A stretch of DNA of 64,000 bases from Cristatella mucedo (GCA_009760855.2 WPIO01000008.1:9406001-9470000), one strand, 5' to 3'; shown: positions 1 to 14,654, numbered from the stretch's first letter. Numbers and translations: made by a program. Notes: generated by a model from the sequence alone, not told the origin.

Positions 1-137
1 CCCTGCGCTCTCCGCTTTTCGCTCCCACCCTGCGCTCTCCGCTTTTCGCTCCCACCCTGCGCTCTCCGCTCCTCCTCTTACCGTGCGCTCTCCGCTCCTC
101 CTCTCAACCCGCGCTCTCCACTCTTCCTCCCACCCCG
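1..137. repeat. 27-bp minisatellite, about five copies
   Basis: Five head-to-tail units of 26-27 bp share the core gcgctctccgct. The first two are identical and the later three diverge. The array runs off the left edge and ends about 45 bp from the splice donor of the FAM78-like exon at 181, so it lies in the last visible intron of that gene. Confidence 0.85.
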
Positions 138-180
138 CGACCGCCGCATTGGCCGCCGCGGCCGTCGCATCGCCGTCTAC

Positions 181-3063
181 CTTTTGTGACGTTCCGCACG
201 ACCAGCCACGAGTAGTACTGGTCGCTAATCTTAAAGTTGAACGCCTTCATTGCGCGCTGTCCGACCATTTTTGTCCACTGCACGTCGGGAACGTGCATTT
301 CCCTGTCCCCTCGCAAGGTCACCGTCACCGTCTGCTCGCCGGGACCGGGCTGGAGTGCGCAGAACGCGCGCGTCGAGTGCCACGGCGGGCAGGCCTCACT
401 GCCGCAGCTGACGAAGCGCGCCGGGATGTTGCAGAACACCTTGCCCGCCGGCGTGAACGGAGGCGCGTCGTCGACGGGCGCCAGCCGTGCGTACGTGTCG
501 TAGTTGTAGCACGCCGTCACCCAGCCGATCTCCCAGTGCGACTCGTCCGCGGCCGCACCGCCGCCGCCGCCGAGCCGGATGCTCACCGACGCCTGCGCCC
601 TGCCGCGAGAAGACACCGGAGGCTGGCGGCGGCGCCCACTCGGCTTGCTTGCGCGCTTTCGCGCCAGCGCCCGGCTCCCGGGCGACCGTCCAGACGCCGA
701 ACGAGAGAGGGCCACTGAGCAGTCGGCTCGCGGTTTTGCTTCCCATCCGAAGGACCCGGGCTCTGAGCGTGCGTGCGCGTGCTTGGCTCCTTCTGCAGCT
801 ACGATACGCCAAGACGATTGGGCGTTATATATGACACTGGGGTTTCTACAGCGCTCGAGGCCTGGGCGGATTCGGGTGCGCATTCTGCTATGAGCAGCGT
901 TGTATATATTCATGCTTGTGTGTATGTATGCATGCATGTGTGTATGTATGTATGTATGTATGTATGTACGAATGTATCTATGTATGTATGAATGTATGTA
1001 TGTATGTATGCGATGCACCACCGGACGGGCGCGAGAAATTGTGGGGAATTGTTGATGGTCGTTGAGAAAGTAAATAGCACCCATCCAGCGGTAAAGGATT
1101 GCTGGAAAACATGCCGGCGAAGCTTGAAGGATTTTATTATAAAAATAAATAAAATTCAAATAAATATAACTTATTTGTATAGCGCACTAAGAGAACTAAA
1201 TCTCTATCCTGGCGCTTCACATATGTATGTCGCAGGGCTCAGGACCGCTATCTCGGTTGTCAAAAGCGTGCACCTTAACCCCTGGACCAATCCAGAGTGG
1301 TTCGTCGTATTTTTCCGTGAGAACTGTGCTAGTTCCCCATTCTTAAGACTGGCAGAGTAAAAAGCATATTTTTGTTGGAGTCTCGAGCTATACTGAGGAG
1401 CAGCTACTTCCGTATCCCGATTGGACCTGAGGGTGGGCAGTGGCTCTGGCAGTTCAGCCAGCGAACAGGCTCGAGCTACGATTCGAACGGAATACCAGCC
1501 CGCAGATAAAATACACGCCCGCAGATACAAGACAAGCCCGCAGATACAAAGCAAGCCCGCAGGTGCGAGCTCGCACTGCGCCGCCGGCGCGCACACTAGC
1601 TGAGCTGAAATGAGGCTTTATGCGCATAGCGGCGCAGTAGCCAAGCGGCGGGGGGGGGGGCGGTGGTGGCCAAGCGAACGCTGACTCGGATCAAACGGCC
1701 AGTTTAATCAGCCGCTAAGTGCTACCAAGCATAGTTATTATAATAATACTAAATTTGTATAGATAGAACTGAATCTCTTTCTAGTCACTTTAAAGACAAT
1801 GTAAAGTAAGCATGACCAAACGATTATCAGCAACTTTCGCAGAGTCATCAAGCATAACATTGTTAGATGTGACATACACCGAGTCAACGTGTAGATATGG
1901 TTAGCTAGAATAGCATGTAGCTAGGTTTAGCAGAGTTAGCAAGAGTTGGCATGTAGATACGGTTAGCTGAGCTAGCTAGAATCAGCACGTGGCATAATTA
2001 GCTAGGCAGGCGAAATATTAGCTGCGAAATTGGCTCCATAGCGAGGCTGCCTCGAGCCACCATTCCATTTCAGGCGGACAAAACGCACGCGCGTACTTGG
2101 CCGGCCACTGCCTGCTGCCGCGAAACCGTGTTGCAATTAAGGAAGCTTTCGCAGTTACCCTGGCGCGGAGCGCGTCTGGCAAGTGACCGCGTTGCTAACA
2201 GCGACGGAGAGCTGGCGACTGAGCAGCTGACCGCAGCCGCCGCCGCGCGGCGCCGGGCCCGTCTAAGGGCCGTTTCTACACGGCAGGGTGAGTCTCTCCA
2301 GTCTCGGCGGACGGCACTTTTACGCACGCTCCCCAAGATTCCCGTCTCGCTGTGATTGCTGAAGCTGGCTCTAGGCACGTCTTCAATTGACCAGCGAAAA
2401 CACGCTGGCGCAAGGACGATTCGACCGCGAGACGTCGGTCTTCAGAGTCGCGGTACAAGCCGCCACCAGGCCGCGGACGGGCGCGTCCCCCGTCCGCGCA
2501 CGCGCTGCTCCGCGCGAGCGGCGCGACCGCCGCTCACCGGAACTCCGGCAGAGTGACCTGTAGCGAATCCTTGGCCTCGAACAGCGTCGCGTCGGCGCCG
2601 TCGAATTTCGCCTGCACGTCTACAATGTCACAACTGCGCGGCGCCGCTGACGTTAGCTAGGCCGCACCGGGCAGGCGGGTGGCGTGGGGGTGGGCGAGCG
2701 GCCGGCCAGCCCCGACCGCCGGCCTTGCGCGTGCGCGAGCGCACGCGGAGCCGGCTACCTGATTCGCGACCAGGCCTCGTCGACTTGCCGCCCGCCGTCG
2801 CGATCGAGCCGGGCGAGGCACTTGATGCCGTGTTGCAGCGTCCGCTGCGCGTAGTCGCGGTTTCGATAGCACTTGAGCTTGCTCAGCGTGGAAGGCGACA
2901 GAGGCTCGTTCTCGCGACGACGCGAGTCGACCGCCTCCACCGCCGCCACCGCCCCGGTCGCCGATGACGACGACGAAGGCGAAGGCTTGGCCTCCGCTCC
3001 GGGGGTGTCCGCCGCCGCCGCCGCCGCCACTGCAACAGCAGCAGCATCAGCAGCGACGTTCAT
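181..3063 (-). CDS. FAM78-like protein, 3' end outside the window
   Basis: Three phase-compatible exons: 3063-2759, 2633-2538 and 599-181, with donors at 2758, 2537 and 180 and acceptors before 2633 and 599. They encode 273 residues, and the last exon lies off the left edge. The first ~50 residues are Ala/Ser-rich low complexity. The conserved part starts near CDIVDVQAKF, runs through FRAQASVSIR and SHWEIGWVTACYN, and reaches DQYYSWLVVRNVTK. By memory of FAM78A/B this matches the blocks YDVCATID, KASARVV, ETWVVGWIQACN and TTWLVAMNTT in order and spacing. FAM78 has no established biochemical function. The Met at 3063 was chosen because it opens the exon before the low-complexity stretch, but the frame stays open upstream to 3507, so the start is uncertain. 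The family call rests on remembered alignment only. Confidence 0.6.
600..2537 (-). other. FAM78-like intron 2 contents
   Basis: This intron holds a (TATG)n microsatellite at about 896-1010, a SINE-2 copy in minus orientation at about 1160-1315, and a 20-bp tandem repeat (core cccgcagatacaa) at about 1499-1562. At about 1735-2000 there is a diverged LINE-A 3' end with many degenerate GGTTAGC-type words. No coding exon was recognised here. Confidence 0.6.
1160..1315 (-). mobile_element. SINE-2 copy
   Basis: Read on the minus strand it has a tRNA-like head (a trace of GGTCCAGGGGTTAAGGTGC), then the 3' tail with AGAGATTTAGTTCTCTTA and GCGCTATACAAAT, followed by an A/T-rich end. It matches the other SINE-2 copies in the window. 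Confidence 0.65.
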
Positions 3064-3500
3064 CGTTAGGGCGCCGGTCGCCTCGGAAGAGTCTGCTCGC
3101 TGGCTCCGTTCAGAAGCGATCGCCGCTACCGGCGCGAGCCGAAAAGGCGTCGTCGTCGCTTCGCGTCGTACGCGCGAAGCGGCTCGCCGCGCCGGCTCAT
3201 CGCTCCTTCTTTCCGCGAGGCCGAAAGCCCGAGCACAGGAGCAGCAGGCTGCAGCCACTGGAAGCGGCGAGCGGTGCCGCGAGAGGAGAGCTCGCTGGCA
3301 ATTGCCAAGCTTGTCTGCCGAACAGACTGCGCTCGCCCGCGGCCGACTTCGCCACTCTCCGAAAGAAGAAGCAGCAGCAGCAGAGCAGAGCACGATGCGG
3401 CGCACGGCGCGGCAGCAAGTAGGAACGAGCGGGCGGACGTCGTCGCGACTGCACAAAAGTATCGTGCAGCTGCAGCCGGAGGCCGGCCGCCGCTTGTGGG
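2100..3500. promoter_or_regulatory. CpG-rich stretch around FAM78-like exons 1-2
   Basis: The base composition changes sharply to GC- and CpG-rich over the first two coding exons of the FAM78-like gene, unlike the A/T-rich repeats on both sides. This would fit the 5' region of the gene. No TATA box or defined start site is claimed. Confidence 0.3.
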
Positions 3501-3510
3501 TGTACAACTT

Positions 3511-3600
3511 TCTAATAATGATAACGCACTTGATAAAGCGACCTCAGAGAACTCAGTCCCTTTCTTGGTGCTTTACATTTCCTGCAAAGGAATCTAAGAC
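3511..3600 (-). mobile_element. LINE-A 3' tail fragment
   Basis: Contains the LINE-A 3' signature in reverse: taataatg, then cttgataaagcg, cagagaactcagtcc and gctttacattt. It is an 80-90 bp, strongly 5'-truncated copy just upstream of the FAM78-like first exon. Confidence 0.7.
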
Positions 3601-4317
3601 GCCAAAGTGCCACTGAACACGGTTGCCTATTGGCTTTGCTTCGTGCATTCCGAGCCTGGCTGAAGTGCACGGGAGGGAGAGCCGAGCACACCGAGCTAGC
3701 AGCCTACCGGGGGGGGGGGGGGGCGGGGGCTGCCCTGCCTCGGCTGCTCTCCCATCATTCGGCTCTTGGCGCTGCCCATATGCCGGTCTGCACAAAAGAA
3801 AGGATTTAAAAACCTCAATGTTTGCATGTTTTTTTGAGCCCGTAACATAAAGCGCTCAATCACTAGTGCACTCCACATATATTTCGTTGGTTTAGCTTGG
3901 CTTCATTTTTATTCACTAATTGAGGAAGAATATAATTCATTGACACAAGAAACCTTTGCTATTTGAACAGGTCTGGCAACTTGCATAGACAGTAGTACGG
4001 CAGCGGCCGATATGCTTAAAGTTAGTGACGCCTTAACTGAAAGCTTACAAGACAGTTGAGCAACTCTTTGTCAACTGGCAGGCCGTGGAATCGCGTCATG
4101 TAATTGTGCGGTCACTAGATCGCCTATATTAAAAAAAAAACACCAGTTGACTGAATTATGCGACCTTGCCCCAACTCATATCGGGCGAGCACAATACATT
4201 AATGCAGCCATCGATTTCGATTAGGACAGAGTGATGTATTGACCCAAAGGTGAAGGTACTCGCCCAGCTAAGGTGACTATTAGATGTCTTGAGTTCGTGG
4301 GTTTGAGATCCATAGCA

Positions 4318-4470
4318 CATCCTAGCTGTTTAAACAGCCTCTTTTTGTATAGCGACAGAAGAGCCTTGACGGCTATCGCCACCGCTTATAGGGGCCAAAA
4401 AAGAATCGCCCACCACAGGAATCGAACCCACGACCTCGGGAGCGGGTCATGGAAGCAACCTCGCCTGAAT
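4318..4470 (-). mobile_element. SINE-1 copy
   Basis: In reverse orientation it carries the SINE-1 tail (ctctttttgtatagcgac) and a B-box-like gaatcgaacccacgacctc. It matches the copies at about 27.76 and 55.99 kb. It is a SINE head rather than a functional tRNA gene, because it continues directly into the common tail. Confidence 0.7.
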
Positions 4471-4504
4471 AGATATCAAGTATCTTAGGGCGCTATACAA
4501 ACGA

Positions 4505-4517
4505 ATATCTATATATG

Positions 4518-4588
<71 letters not shown>

Positions 4589-4612
4589 TGTGTGTGCGTG
4601 TGTATGTATATA
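4505..4612. repeat. (AT)n/(GT)n microsatellite
   Basis: A compound run of AT dinucleotides, then GT dinucleotides broken by one GG step and a few C interruptions. Confidence 0.95.
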
Positions 4613-4734
4613 TCGACTCAGCTGTTTATAAAATGAATAACAATGAAGATGTATCTGTAGTGCGCTCTCTCTCCCATCTCTAGAAAGCACAGCTTCGCTA
4701 ACAACCGGGCACTCTGTCTCTTCTTCTCGAAGTT

Positions 4735-5580
4735 GCCACGGCACACCACCTCTCGCTGACCTGCACTGGCTACCAGTCAAGCAGCTCATCGACTTCAAGG
4801 TTTTGTCACTCACTTTTAGGACCATTCGTTCTCTGGCTCCAGCTTATCTATCAGATCTACTCCCCCACCAGGCTAACCATCGTATCACTCGCTTTTCGGA
4901 ATCTTAACTGTTTACCTATACCTCGTATAAATCTCAAATCCTTTGGAGACCGTGCCTTTCATGTCGTATGCTCCCAAAGCCTTGGACTCACTCCCGACTT
5001 TCGTCACGACATCTCCTGACTTGTCCACATTTAAAGAAAAACTAAAAATGCATTTAATTATCACAGCATTTAGTGGGTCCCTGTGATTCGTACTTTATCT
5101 GCTTATGCGTGCAGACTCTCTCCCTCTCGAGTGGTTTAGCCCAGTGGTCAAGGTGCTCGACCCGACCAAGGTCAGGCCAAGGGCTCGAGCTCCGTGGCAT
5201 AAGTTAGACGCCTGAATCGATAACGTTCTCATTGGGCGGTATTCAAATGAATTATATTCTATATTCCCTCTCTTTCTTCTTCCCACCTTCGATGCGAATG
5301 AGAGCGCTAGGCAGTATCCAGTTAGCGTCCGCCAAACGCCAAGTTCTACATGTCGAGCATCACTTTGAGGATTGCTGAGACTGTGCATGCTGCCACTAAC
5401 CATATTTGCATGCTGACCCTGTGCATGTCACCCCTAACCATGTAATTCATTTTGTTTGTTTATCAAGCATGATTTTACTCACCATTCAATTGCATTTCCC
5501 TTTGCTGCAAATGTAAAGCACCTAGAGAGTTCTCCGAGGGCGCTTTATCAAGTGCATTATTATTATATTATTATTAACAG
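4735..5580 (+). mobile_element. LINE-A 3' fragment interrupted by a SINE
   Basis: The plus strand encodes a decayed end of the LINE-A second ORF (trace of LHWLPVKQLIDFK, then PAYLSDLLP), followed by the 3' UTR. It ends in the typical gagggcgctttatcaagtgc and an ATT-rich tail. Compared with the fuller copy at 14.84-17.42 kb, the 3' UTR is split after about position 5110 and resumes near 5375. A tRNA-SINE lies in the gap. Confidence 0.75.
5115..5375 (+). mobile_element. SINE-2-type insertion nested in LINE-A
   Basis: A tRNA-like head (ggtttagcccagtggtcaag, then gggctcgagctccgtggcat) and gcctgaatcgataacgttc occupy the interruption in the LINE-A 3' UTR. The remainder up to about 5375 is A/T-rich or unique sequence. 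Target-site duplications could not be fixed with confidence. Confidence 0.6.
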
Positions 5581-5631
5581 CGACTAGTTATCATCTGCCC
5601 GCGGGGCAGCGTGACGAGGAAAAAGGCAAAT

Positions 5632-5757
5632 TTAATAACGCCCTATTCAGGCGATTCACATATACCACGGGGACTCGAGCCCATGACATCGGTCATGAAA
5701 TAAATTCACACCGGTTCGAGGCGACTACCTAAACTACTGGGCCTAACCAGCTTGGAT
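5632..5757 (-). mobile_element. SINE-2 copy
   Basis: In reverse orientation it contains gcctattcaggcg, a B-box-like gactcgagcccatgacatc and the end of the tRNA-like head (taaactactgggcctaacca). It is an inverted partner of the copy about 400 bp to the left. Confidence 0.6.
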
Positions 5758-5759
5758 AC

Positions 5760-6990
5760 GTTCCTGTCGCTCCGTTGCCACGAACTCGGCGAATGGACAC
5801 ATGGAAAATATATGCATTAAAATATAGGTTATAGCCGATTAATCGACAGTCCTGATAGCAGGACACGCCAACCTTTTCAGTTTAGGTCCAGCACTAGTTA
5901 CATCCACCACAAAGATGCGATGGGGGCGTCGGATAGTTTCGGAGAACACGGATGCGAAAATCTCAGCACTCCTTTCATGCATTTCTTCGAAAAGGCACTT
6001 CAACAACACACCCTTCGAATAGGACGAAACACTAACTCAGCTTGTTCGCGATACAAATACATCGCCTTCGATTACGGCTTCGGTACTCTTTTCCTCTCGT
6101 AGCCCTGAGCATAGGCTGAACCTAGTTCTCATATAACATGATGACTGGCAGTTCTGTTTTCCCTTTCTTTCACAAATACACATTACTTGCAACCCGTTTT
6201 CCTGAGCCATATATTCCAGTACTAGCAGACTGCACGTAATTAGGCAGCAGTTCAAGATATCAAAATTGCCTATTGCTAGCTGGACAGACGCCTTCAGCAA
6301 TTCCATAAATTTGTTCAAGACGTAGCCACGTTCTAGTCAAGACCCCAAGAGACAAAAGATGTGTAACGAAAAAACCGGTTAAAACCGCACAAATGAAGTA
6401 TAAAGTTAAGCAGAAAATAGAGCTTAGCAAAATTGAGCTCTTGTCTTTTACACCAAGAGCAAAATCTATCTATTTAGCAAAATACTCGGACCATTTTTTT
6501 ATGTAATGACTACCTGATCCTAGGGTTGTCTGAATGCCAATATTGTTAGTTGGCACTATAACCTTAAAAGCACAAGGCATAACTACTATGATATACATGC
6601 CACTAGGTTGCGAAAACCTGCTACATTAGACAATACAACTTAAGACACCCGCTAGAAAATACGTTGATTTCACTTTTGTCAACACAGATGCTTTCTTTTC
6701 TTTACAACATAGTCATATATGGTAATACAGTACTGTCATATGTAAGGTAGCGACATAGGTATCACAAAATTAAAAAAAGTACTTACATGCTAGGGGTAGA
6801 GATCAAGGTGTCGACACTGCATACAATGAACGTCACTAATAAACTTTTACAAGCAATTTTATATTTACATCTAAATACATGAAAGCAGTCAAGCTGCAGC
6901 AGGATATATACTGAAATAAAACGTGGTCAACGACTCGGTCCCCAAGTCTGTAGCCATGTCTTCTGCGCAGCTCAGGGAAAAATTCTTTCT
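5760..6990. other. Intergenic, downstream of the helicase
   Basis: A/T-rich sequence between the repeats and the stop codon of the DDX39B-type gene. It should include that gene's 3' UTR. I see no further coding exon, RNA gene or recognised repeat, and no convincing canonical polyadenylation hexamer close to the stop codon. Confidence 0.4.
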
Positions 6991-10630
<3,640 letters not shown>

Positions 10631-10640
10631 TGCGACTGCT

Positions 10641-11032
10641 GAAAGTACGGAAGTACGTACGTGGAGATGTGGATAACAATTACTTATACACAATCGATAT
10701 GAGGACCAACTCGGCCTCAACGCCATACGGAAAGCGCGACGTCGACAAACAAATGTAAATGCAAAGCCTCCTTTCAAAGATAATAAGCGAAGGATTCGAC
10801 AACTGTGATAGCGGTGCGGGGTTTAGAGAAGTGACAAAGATACGCGGTCGGCTGCCGCAGCCCGCCAAGGCGGGCAGAGGCATAAAGCGCGCCACAAAAG
10901 AAACATCGTGCAATGCAATGGCTGACAAATCTTAGTGAATAAAACCATGCAATTCAAAGTTAACTACCCCGCATCGCCTAAAGTAACGAAGGATGACATT
11001 CGCTAGAAGATGATGGTGAGGATTCCACGTAC
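10641..11032 (-). other. Probable 5' UTR intron of DDX39B
   Basis: On the minus strand AGAAG|GTACGT at 11032 forms a strong donor and TACTTTCAG ends at about 10640, ten bases upstream of the ATG. A non-coding first exon would then lie just above 11033. This is inferred from splice-site quality only. Confidence 0.45.
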
Positions 11033-11059
11033 CTTCTAAATAACGACTATCCACTCAAA

Positions 11060-11177
11060 AATGGTAATGGCGACGCCGGTAATTTCCGCCAATCAAGCGA
11101 TTGGCTGAAGGTCGCCGGATATAGTCTGGTGACACGTGACCATCACTTCCGGGTGCTCCTGGGCTTGGTTTGCGGCT
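11060..11177. promoter_or_regulatory. Bidirectional promoter, DDX39B / BBLN
   Basis: The interval between the divergent genes contains a CCAAT box (11089-11093) and an inverted one, ATTGG (11100-11104), only six bases apart. It also has an E-box CACGTG (11133-11138) and an ETS-type ACTTCCGG (11145-11152). No TATA box is obvious. Housekeeping genes often share such compact divergent promoters. The role is inferred. Confidence 0.55.
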
Positions 11178-11554
11178 ATGTCGGACAACGGTAGTGTCGG
11201 CGAGGGGTCGGATGTCTGCACTAGCGAAGACGACGGAGAGAGAAGTGCCGACGTCGTTTCAGAACTTCAGAGCTTCGGCTCAGGTAATATTTGTACGCTA
11301 TGTCGACCCTCTGTAGCCGGTTGAATCCGCACGCGACACCGTGAGGCCGAGGATCGCTGCTCGCGCGAGGCTCGCGGCTGGAGCGAGCCTCGGCCTCACT
11401 GCTGAAAGGTGGTCGAACCCGCTCAGAATGGCGTGTGCATTCCACCTTTAAACGTTTTTCTCTCGTCTCCGCCTTTGGCCACCTACCTAAGTTCTCTCCT
11501 CACTGTAGCACGTAGCGATCGGTCGTAGTTGCCCTTCCTCCAACCCGTGACACT

Positions 11555-11589
<35 letters not shown>

Positions 11590-12179
11590 CGTTGCTCGCC
11601 CATGCATGCAATTAAGCGTGCTTTTTCTCGCGTGCGTTAGCCGCTAACGCACGTTCCCACATTAGATGTTCAGACCAGAGGCAGGCATTGTTCCGACCTC
11701 TTTCCGGTTCGGCTTGGTTTATTGGCAGCTTCGCTTGTCGGCGGCATCGAGTCCGGTTGAATGCCCTCCTGCGACGCTGTCCGCTAGCTATGACCGCGCC
11801 AAAGCGCACGTTGGCGCGCGTTCTTTAAATCGCCCTGGCCGTGCGAGAGCCGGCTGCGACGGCCTCGAAACCTGCTCGGCCCGGCGCCAGTCATAACCGG
11901 CGTGAGCCGCTCCCCCCCCCCCGATGTGCATCCGGTTGAGCTGGCGGCCGCTTTTTTCCTGCAGAGTACACTAGCCTGTGCAGTGCCGTCGACAACCTGG
12001 AGTCGGTGTTAGGGCACCTGGAGAGTCAAAGCGATGCTCTTTACGACGAGGTCAAGGCCTTCTTAGATGAAAGCAGACAGCAGAGAGCCCAGCACACCGA
12101 GGTTGGCGAAGGTGGCGACGACTGCGACCCGAAGCCGACCGAGGAGAAGCAGGAGGAGGGACAGCCCGTGCATGAATAG
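11178..12179 (+). CDS. BBLN: Bublin coiled-coil protein (UPF0184/C9orf16)
   Basis: Two exons, 11178-11283 and 11965-12179, give 321 nt and 106 residues. The donor is CTCAG|GTAATA, the acceptor is TTTTTTCCTGCAG, and the phases match. The N-terminal ~35 residues are acidic and Ser/Gly-rich. Residues ~36-80 form a heptad-like helix, EYTSLCSAVDNLESVLGHLE followed by DALYDEVKAFLDESRQQR. This lines up with human BBLN EYAAINSMLDQINSCLDHLE and LQELLESNRQTR without gaps. The C-terminal ~25 residues are acidic and disordered-looking, longer than in vertebrates. Bublin is a small coiled-coil protein, described in C. elegans as a regulator of intermediate filaments and intestinal lumen shape. It probably shares the promoter region with the divergent helicase gene. 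Confidence 0.85.
11557..11584. repeat. (CT)n microsatellite in BBLN intron
   Basis: Fourteen uninterrupted CT steps in the single intron of the bublin gene. Confidence 0.9.
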
Positions 12180-12680
12180 GCGGGCTGGCGATGACTCGGA
12201 CAGTTCGTGCGTGCATTAGGCAAAGCCGCCTCCGCCACTGCCGCGGCCGTGGCGGAGGCGGCGGCAGCAGCTTTGCCGCCACGGCCGTGGCTCTGTGCTT
12301 CGGCTCAGGCATGCTTGTGCAGTCTGGCGGCTGCCGCCAGACCGCACACTCGTCGAATCTTCCCGGCATTGCGTTGCCAGCGCTGGGCACAGCAATCACT
12401 TTGACTCAATACCAGTGCCACGGAGACTCGTGCAAGAGAGAACCTGGAACGGGAATGGTCGACGGCAGCCTCGTGCAGCTCGTGAGCAATTCTGTGGTCG
12501 GCGGTTAAGGGCCGCTCTTTACCGCTTCTCTAGCAGCAGCGTCACAGGCGTCATCAGCCGGGAATGCCACGCCTCGTGCCCACAGCGATAGATGCTGATG
12601 CCACCACCGAGGGGCGTGGTCCGGTCGCCTTTTCCAAACTTTCCATGCATACTCGGATTGACCACAGCTTATGGAGCTCT

Positions 12681-12783
12681 GGTGGTGGTGGTGGTGTGCC
12701 CCTGGGGCGGTCCGGTGTGCCCCTAGGGTGGTGGTGTGCCCCTTGGGTGGTGGTGTGCCCCTAGGGTGGTGGTGTGTCCCTTG
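12681..12783. repeat. About 21-bp GC-rich minisatellite
   Basis: Four to five copies of a unit near GGTGGTGTGCCCCTAGG, varying as CTAGGG, CTTGGG and CTGGGG. It lies downstream of BBLN. The open frames across it are by-products of the repeat. Confidence 0.85.
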
Positions 12784-13544
12784 GCGAATGCTCAGCCCCG
12801 TGGTCGCCAACTGTTTGCAGAACAACGGAACATCTTTTTAAGCGATATGAGGCATGATTTCGCCACTGCTCGATGTTGCGATCACCATGCACGGTGTGAG
12901 GGCAGTATACGAGATATATGAGGCCACTACTACGATCGTTTTCGGGTAGTAAGGACTGGAATGGGGGGGGGGGTTCCAGCAAGAGGGTGCAGTAAAACTA
13001 TACCGCACCTTAAACTAAGCGTGCTTTGTTTTTTTGCATTTACTTTGCTTCGCAGCAGCAAGCAGACCGGATAAAAAGACAGCGATATGCCAGGCTTGTC
13101 ACAGTGAGTGTTCATCGGCACGTAGCCCTTTGAAATTTGCCAAGACGGTTCTCACCTAGCGCTTGCCCCTACCACCAGAAATTTCTGCTACACCAGTTGG
13201 CAACCTTTGCTATTGGTTGGCGTGGCAGCAGCTGACTGTAGTTTGTGGCAAGTGTTAGCAGAATCCGATCGTTGGCTGGCTGTTGAATAAGTAGCTTTAT
13301 TAGTGTCTCCTGCATTTCGTGTGCAGCCCAGGTGGGAGTAGTAGTGAACCGAACCTATGTACGTGTACCCTGCTTGTGTGTTGCCAAGAGATGGGCATAA
13401 CCTAGACCCCTCGATTCGGGCTGCCAACAGACCCATGCCGTGAGTGCACAAGTTGTGCTTGCTGTGGCTAGACTTGGACGACTTGGCTCTTCAAATAGGT
13501 GATGCTGCTGTGTGACCATCACCATCTGCTAGGAAATAATGTGT

Positions 13545-14335
13545 TGTTTTCGACCACTGCCTACATTTTGAAAGCTTCGTTAAGAAGACTGCCTCCACAG
13601 CCAGCCATCACGTTCGGTTTCTATCTAAGATTAGGAGCTGTCTTCTACGGTGGCATAGAAAAAATGTAACTTCCGTTCTGATTCTGTCTCGGCTAGATTC
13701 ATGCAATTCTAATTTGGCTGGACAACCGAAAAAAACACTAGGCCACTGCAGCTGGTGATGAATATGGCTGCAAGGCTAGTTTAGAAATCCCTGAGATTTG
13801 ACCGCGTGTCTCCTTTGCTGAAACAGCTTCGGTGGCTGCCCTTTGATGAAGTGATATAAAGTAACAATTCTTACAATTACCCACAAGCCCAGCCTCGGCT
13901 TGTACCCTTCGTACCTAGCTGACCTGCTGTACCAGTTTTAGCCTTCTCGTGCCCTCAGGTCCTGTACAAAGAATGAATTAGCTGCTCCATTCTTCTGCTT
14001 AAATGCTGCTGGTGACAGAAGCTATTTCGCTGCAGATCCTAGACTGTGGAACTCACTTTCACAATTCCTACGCAACGAAATTTACTCTACTGCTGCTTGA
14101 CTATGGCGTATCCTTTCCAGCCGTCCTGAGCTGCTACTGCCATACCCATTACCTCAACTGCTCTCCAGACTCAGCTATACTTCTCACTTTCTCCTTGTTA
14201 CGTGGGATCAAGTCTGCTGGATACCGAATGGGTACCGAAAGCCGCTTATACTTGTGCGGTATAAAAAGTGTGGTATATAAAAGTCCCGAGTAACAACCTC
14301 ATAGTCTTTGTGGTTTTGTGGAGTTACATACATAA
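13545..14335 (+). mobile_element. LINE-B 3' fragment
   Basis: A decayed non-LTR retrotransposon end: a trace of the RT C-terminal region, then the conserved tail with ctgtggaactcactttcaca, cctcaactgctctccagac, accgaaagccgctta, and gtataaaaagtg followed by gtggagttac. The same ordered blocks occur at 59.25-59.64 kb, and the upstream part (gaagactgcctccaca onwards) recurs at about 61.29 kb. Confidence 0.75.
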
Positions 14336-14654
14336 TACTGACAGAGATATATACATAATACCGGCAAAAGGGCCATAGTGGCTCAGGTATGTATACAACA
14401 GTGCTCCATAGCTAGGAATGAGTCTCAGTCAGGATTTCGAAGAGAATTTGGCTAAGCCGTTTTCGGATCAATTTTTTTTTATTAATGAGTGGATTTCCTT
14501 ATGAATTGCAATTGTACTGAGTGGTGAGGTGAATTAACTTGGCCAAAATGGATGTCTTAAAAGAGCTTGTTTCCGCATGGGGCAATTCATTTGATCACTT
14601 CCTTAAAATTTTCCACACAAGATCACTTTGCATGTGCCGTCAGCCAAGGGGTTA

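Noticed and set aside
2873..3616. 247-residue plus-strand open frame
   Set aside because: Antisense to the GC-rich first exon of the FAM78-like gene; low complexity and no recognisable domain.
6940..6976. Alternative last exon of the helicase (acceptor GCGCAG near 6976)
   Set aside because: It would give a C-terminus unlike any UAP56. The acceptor before 7004 gives the expected TYIEGR ending with correct phase.
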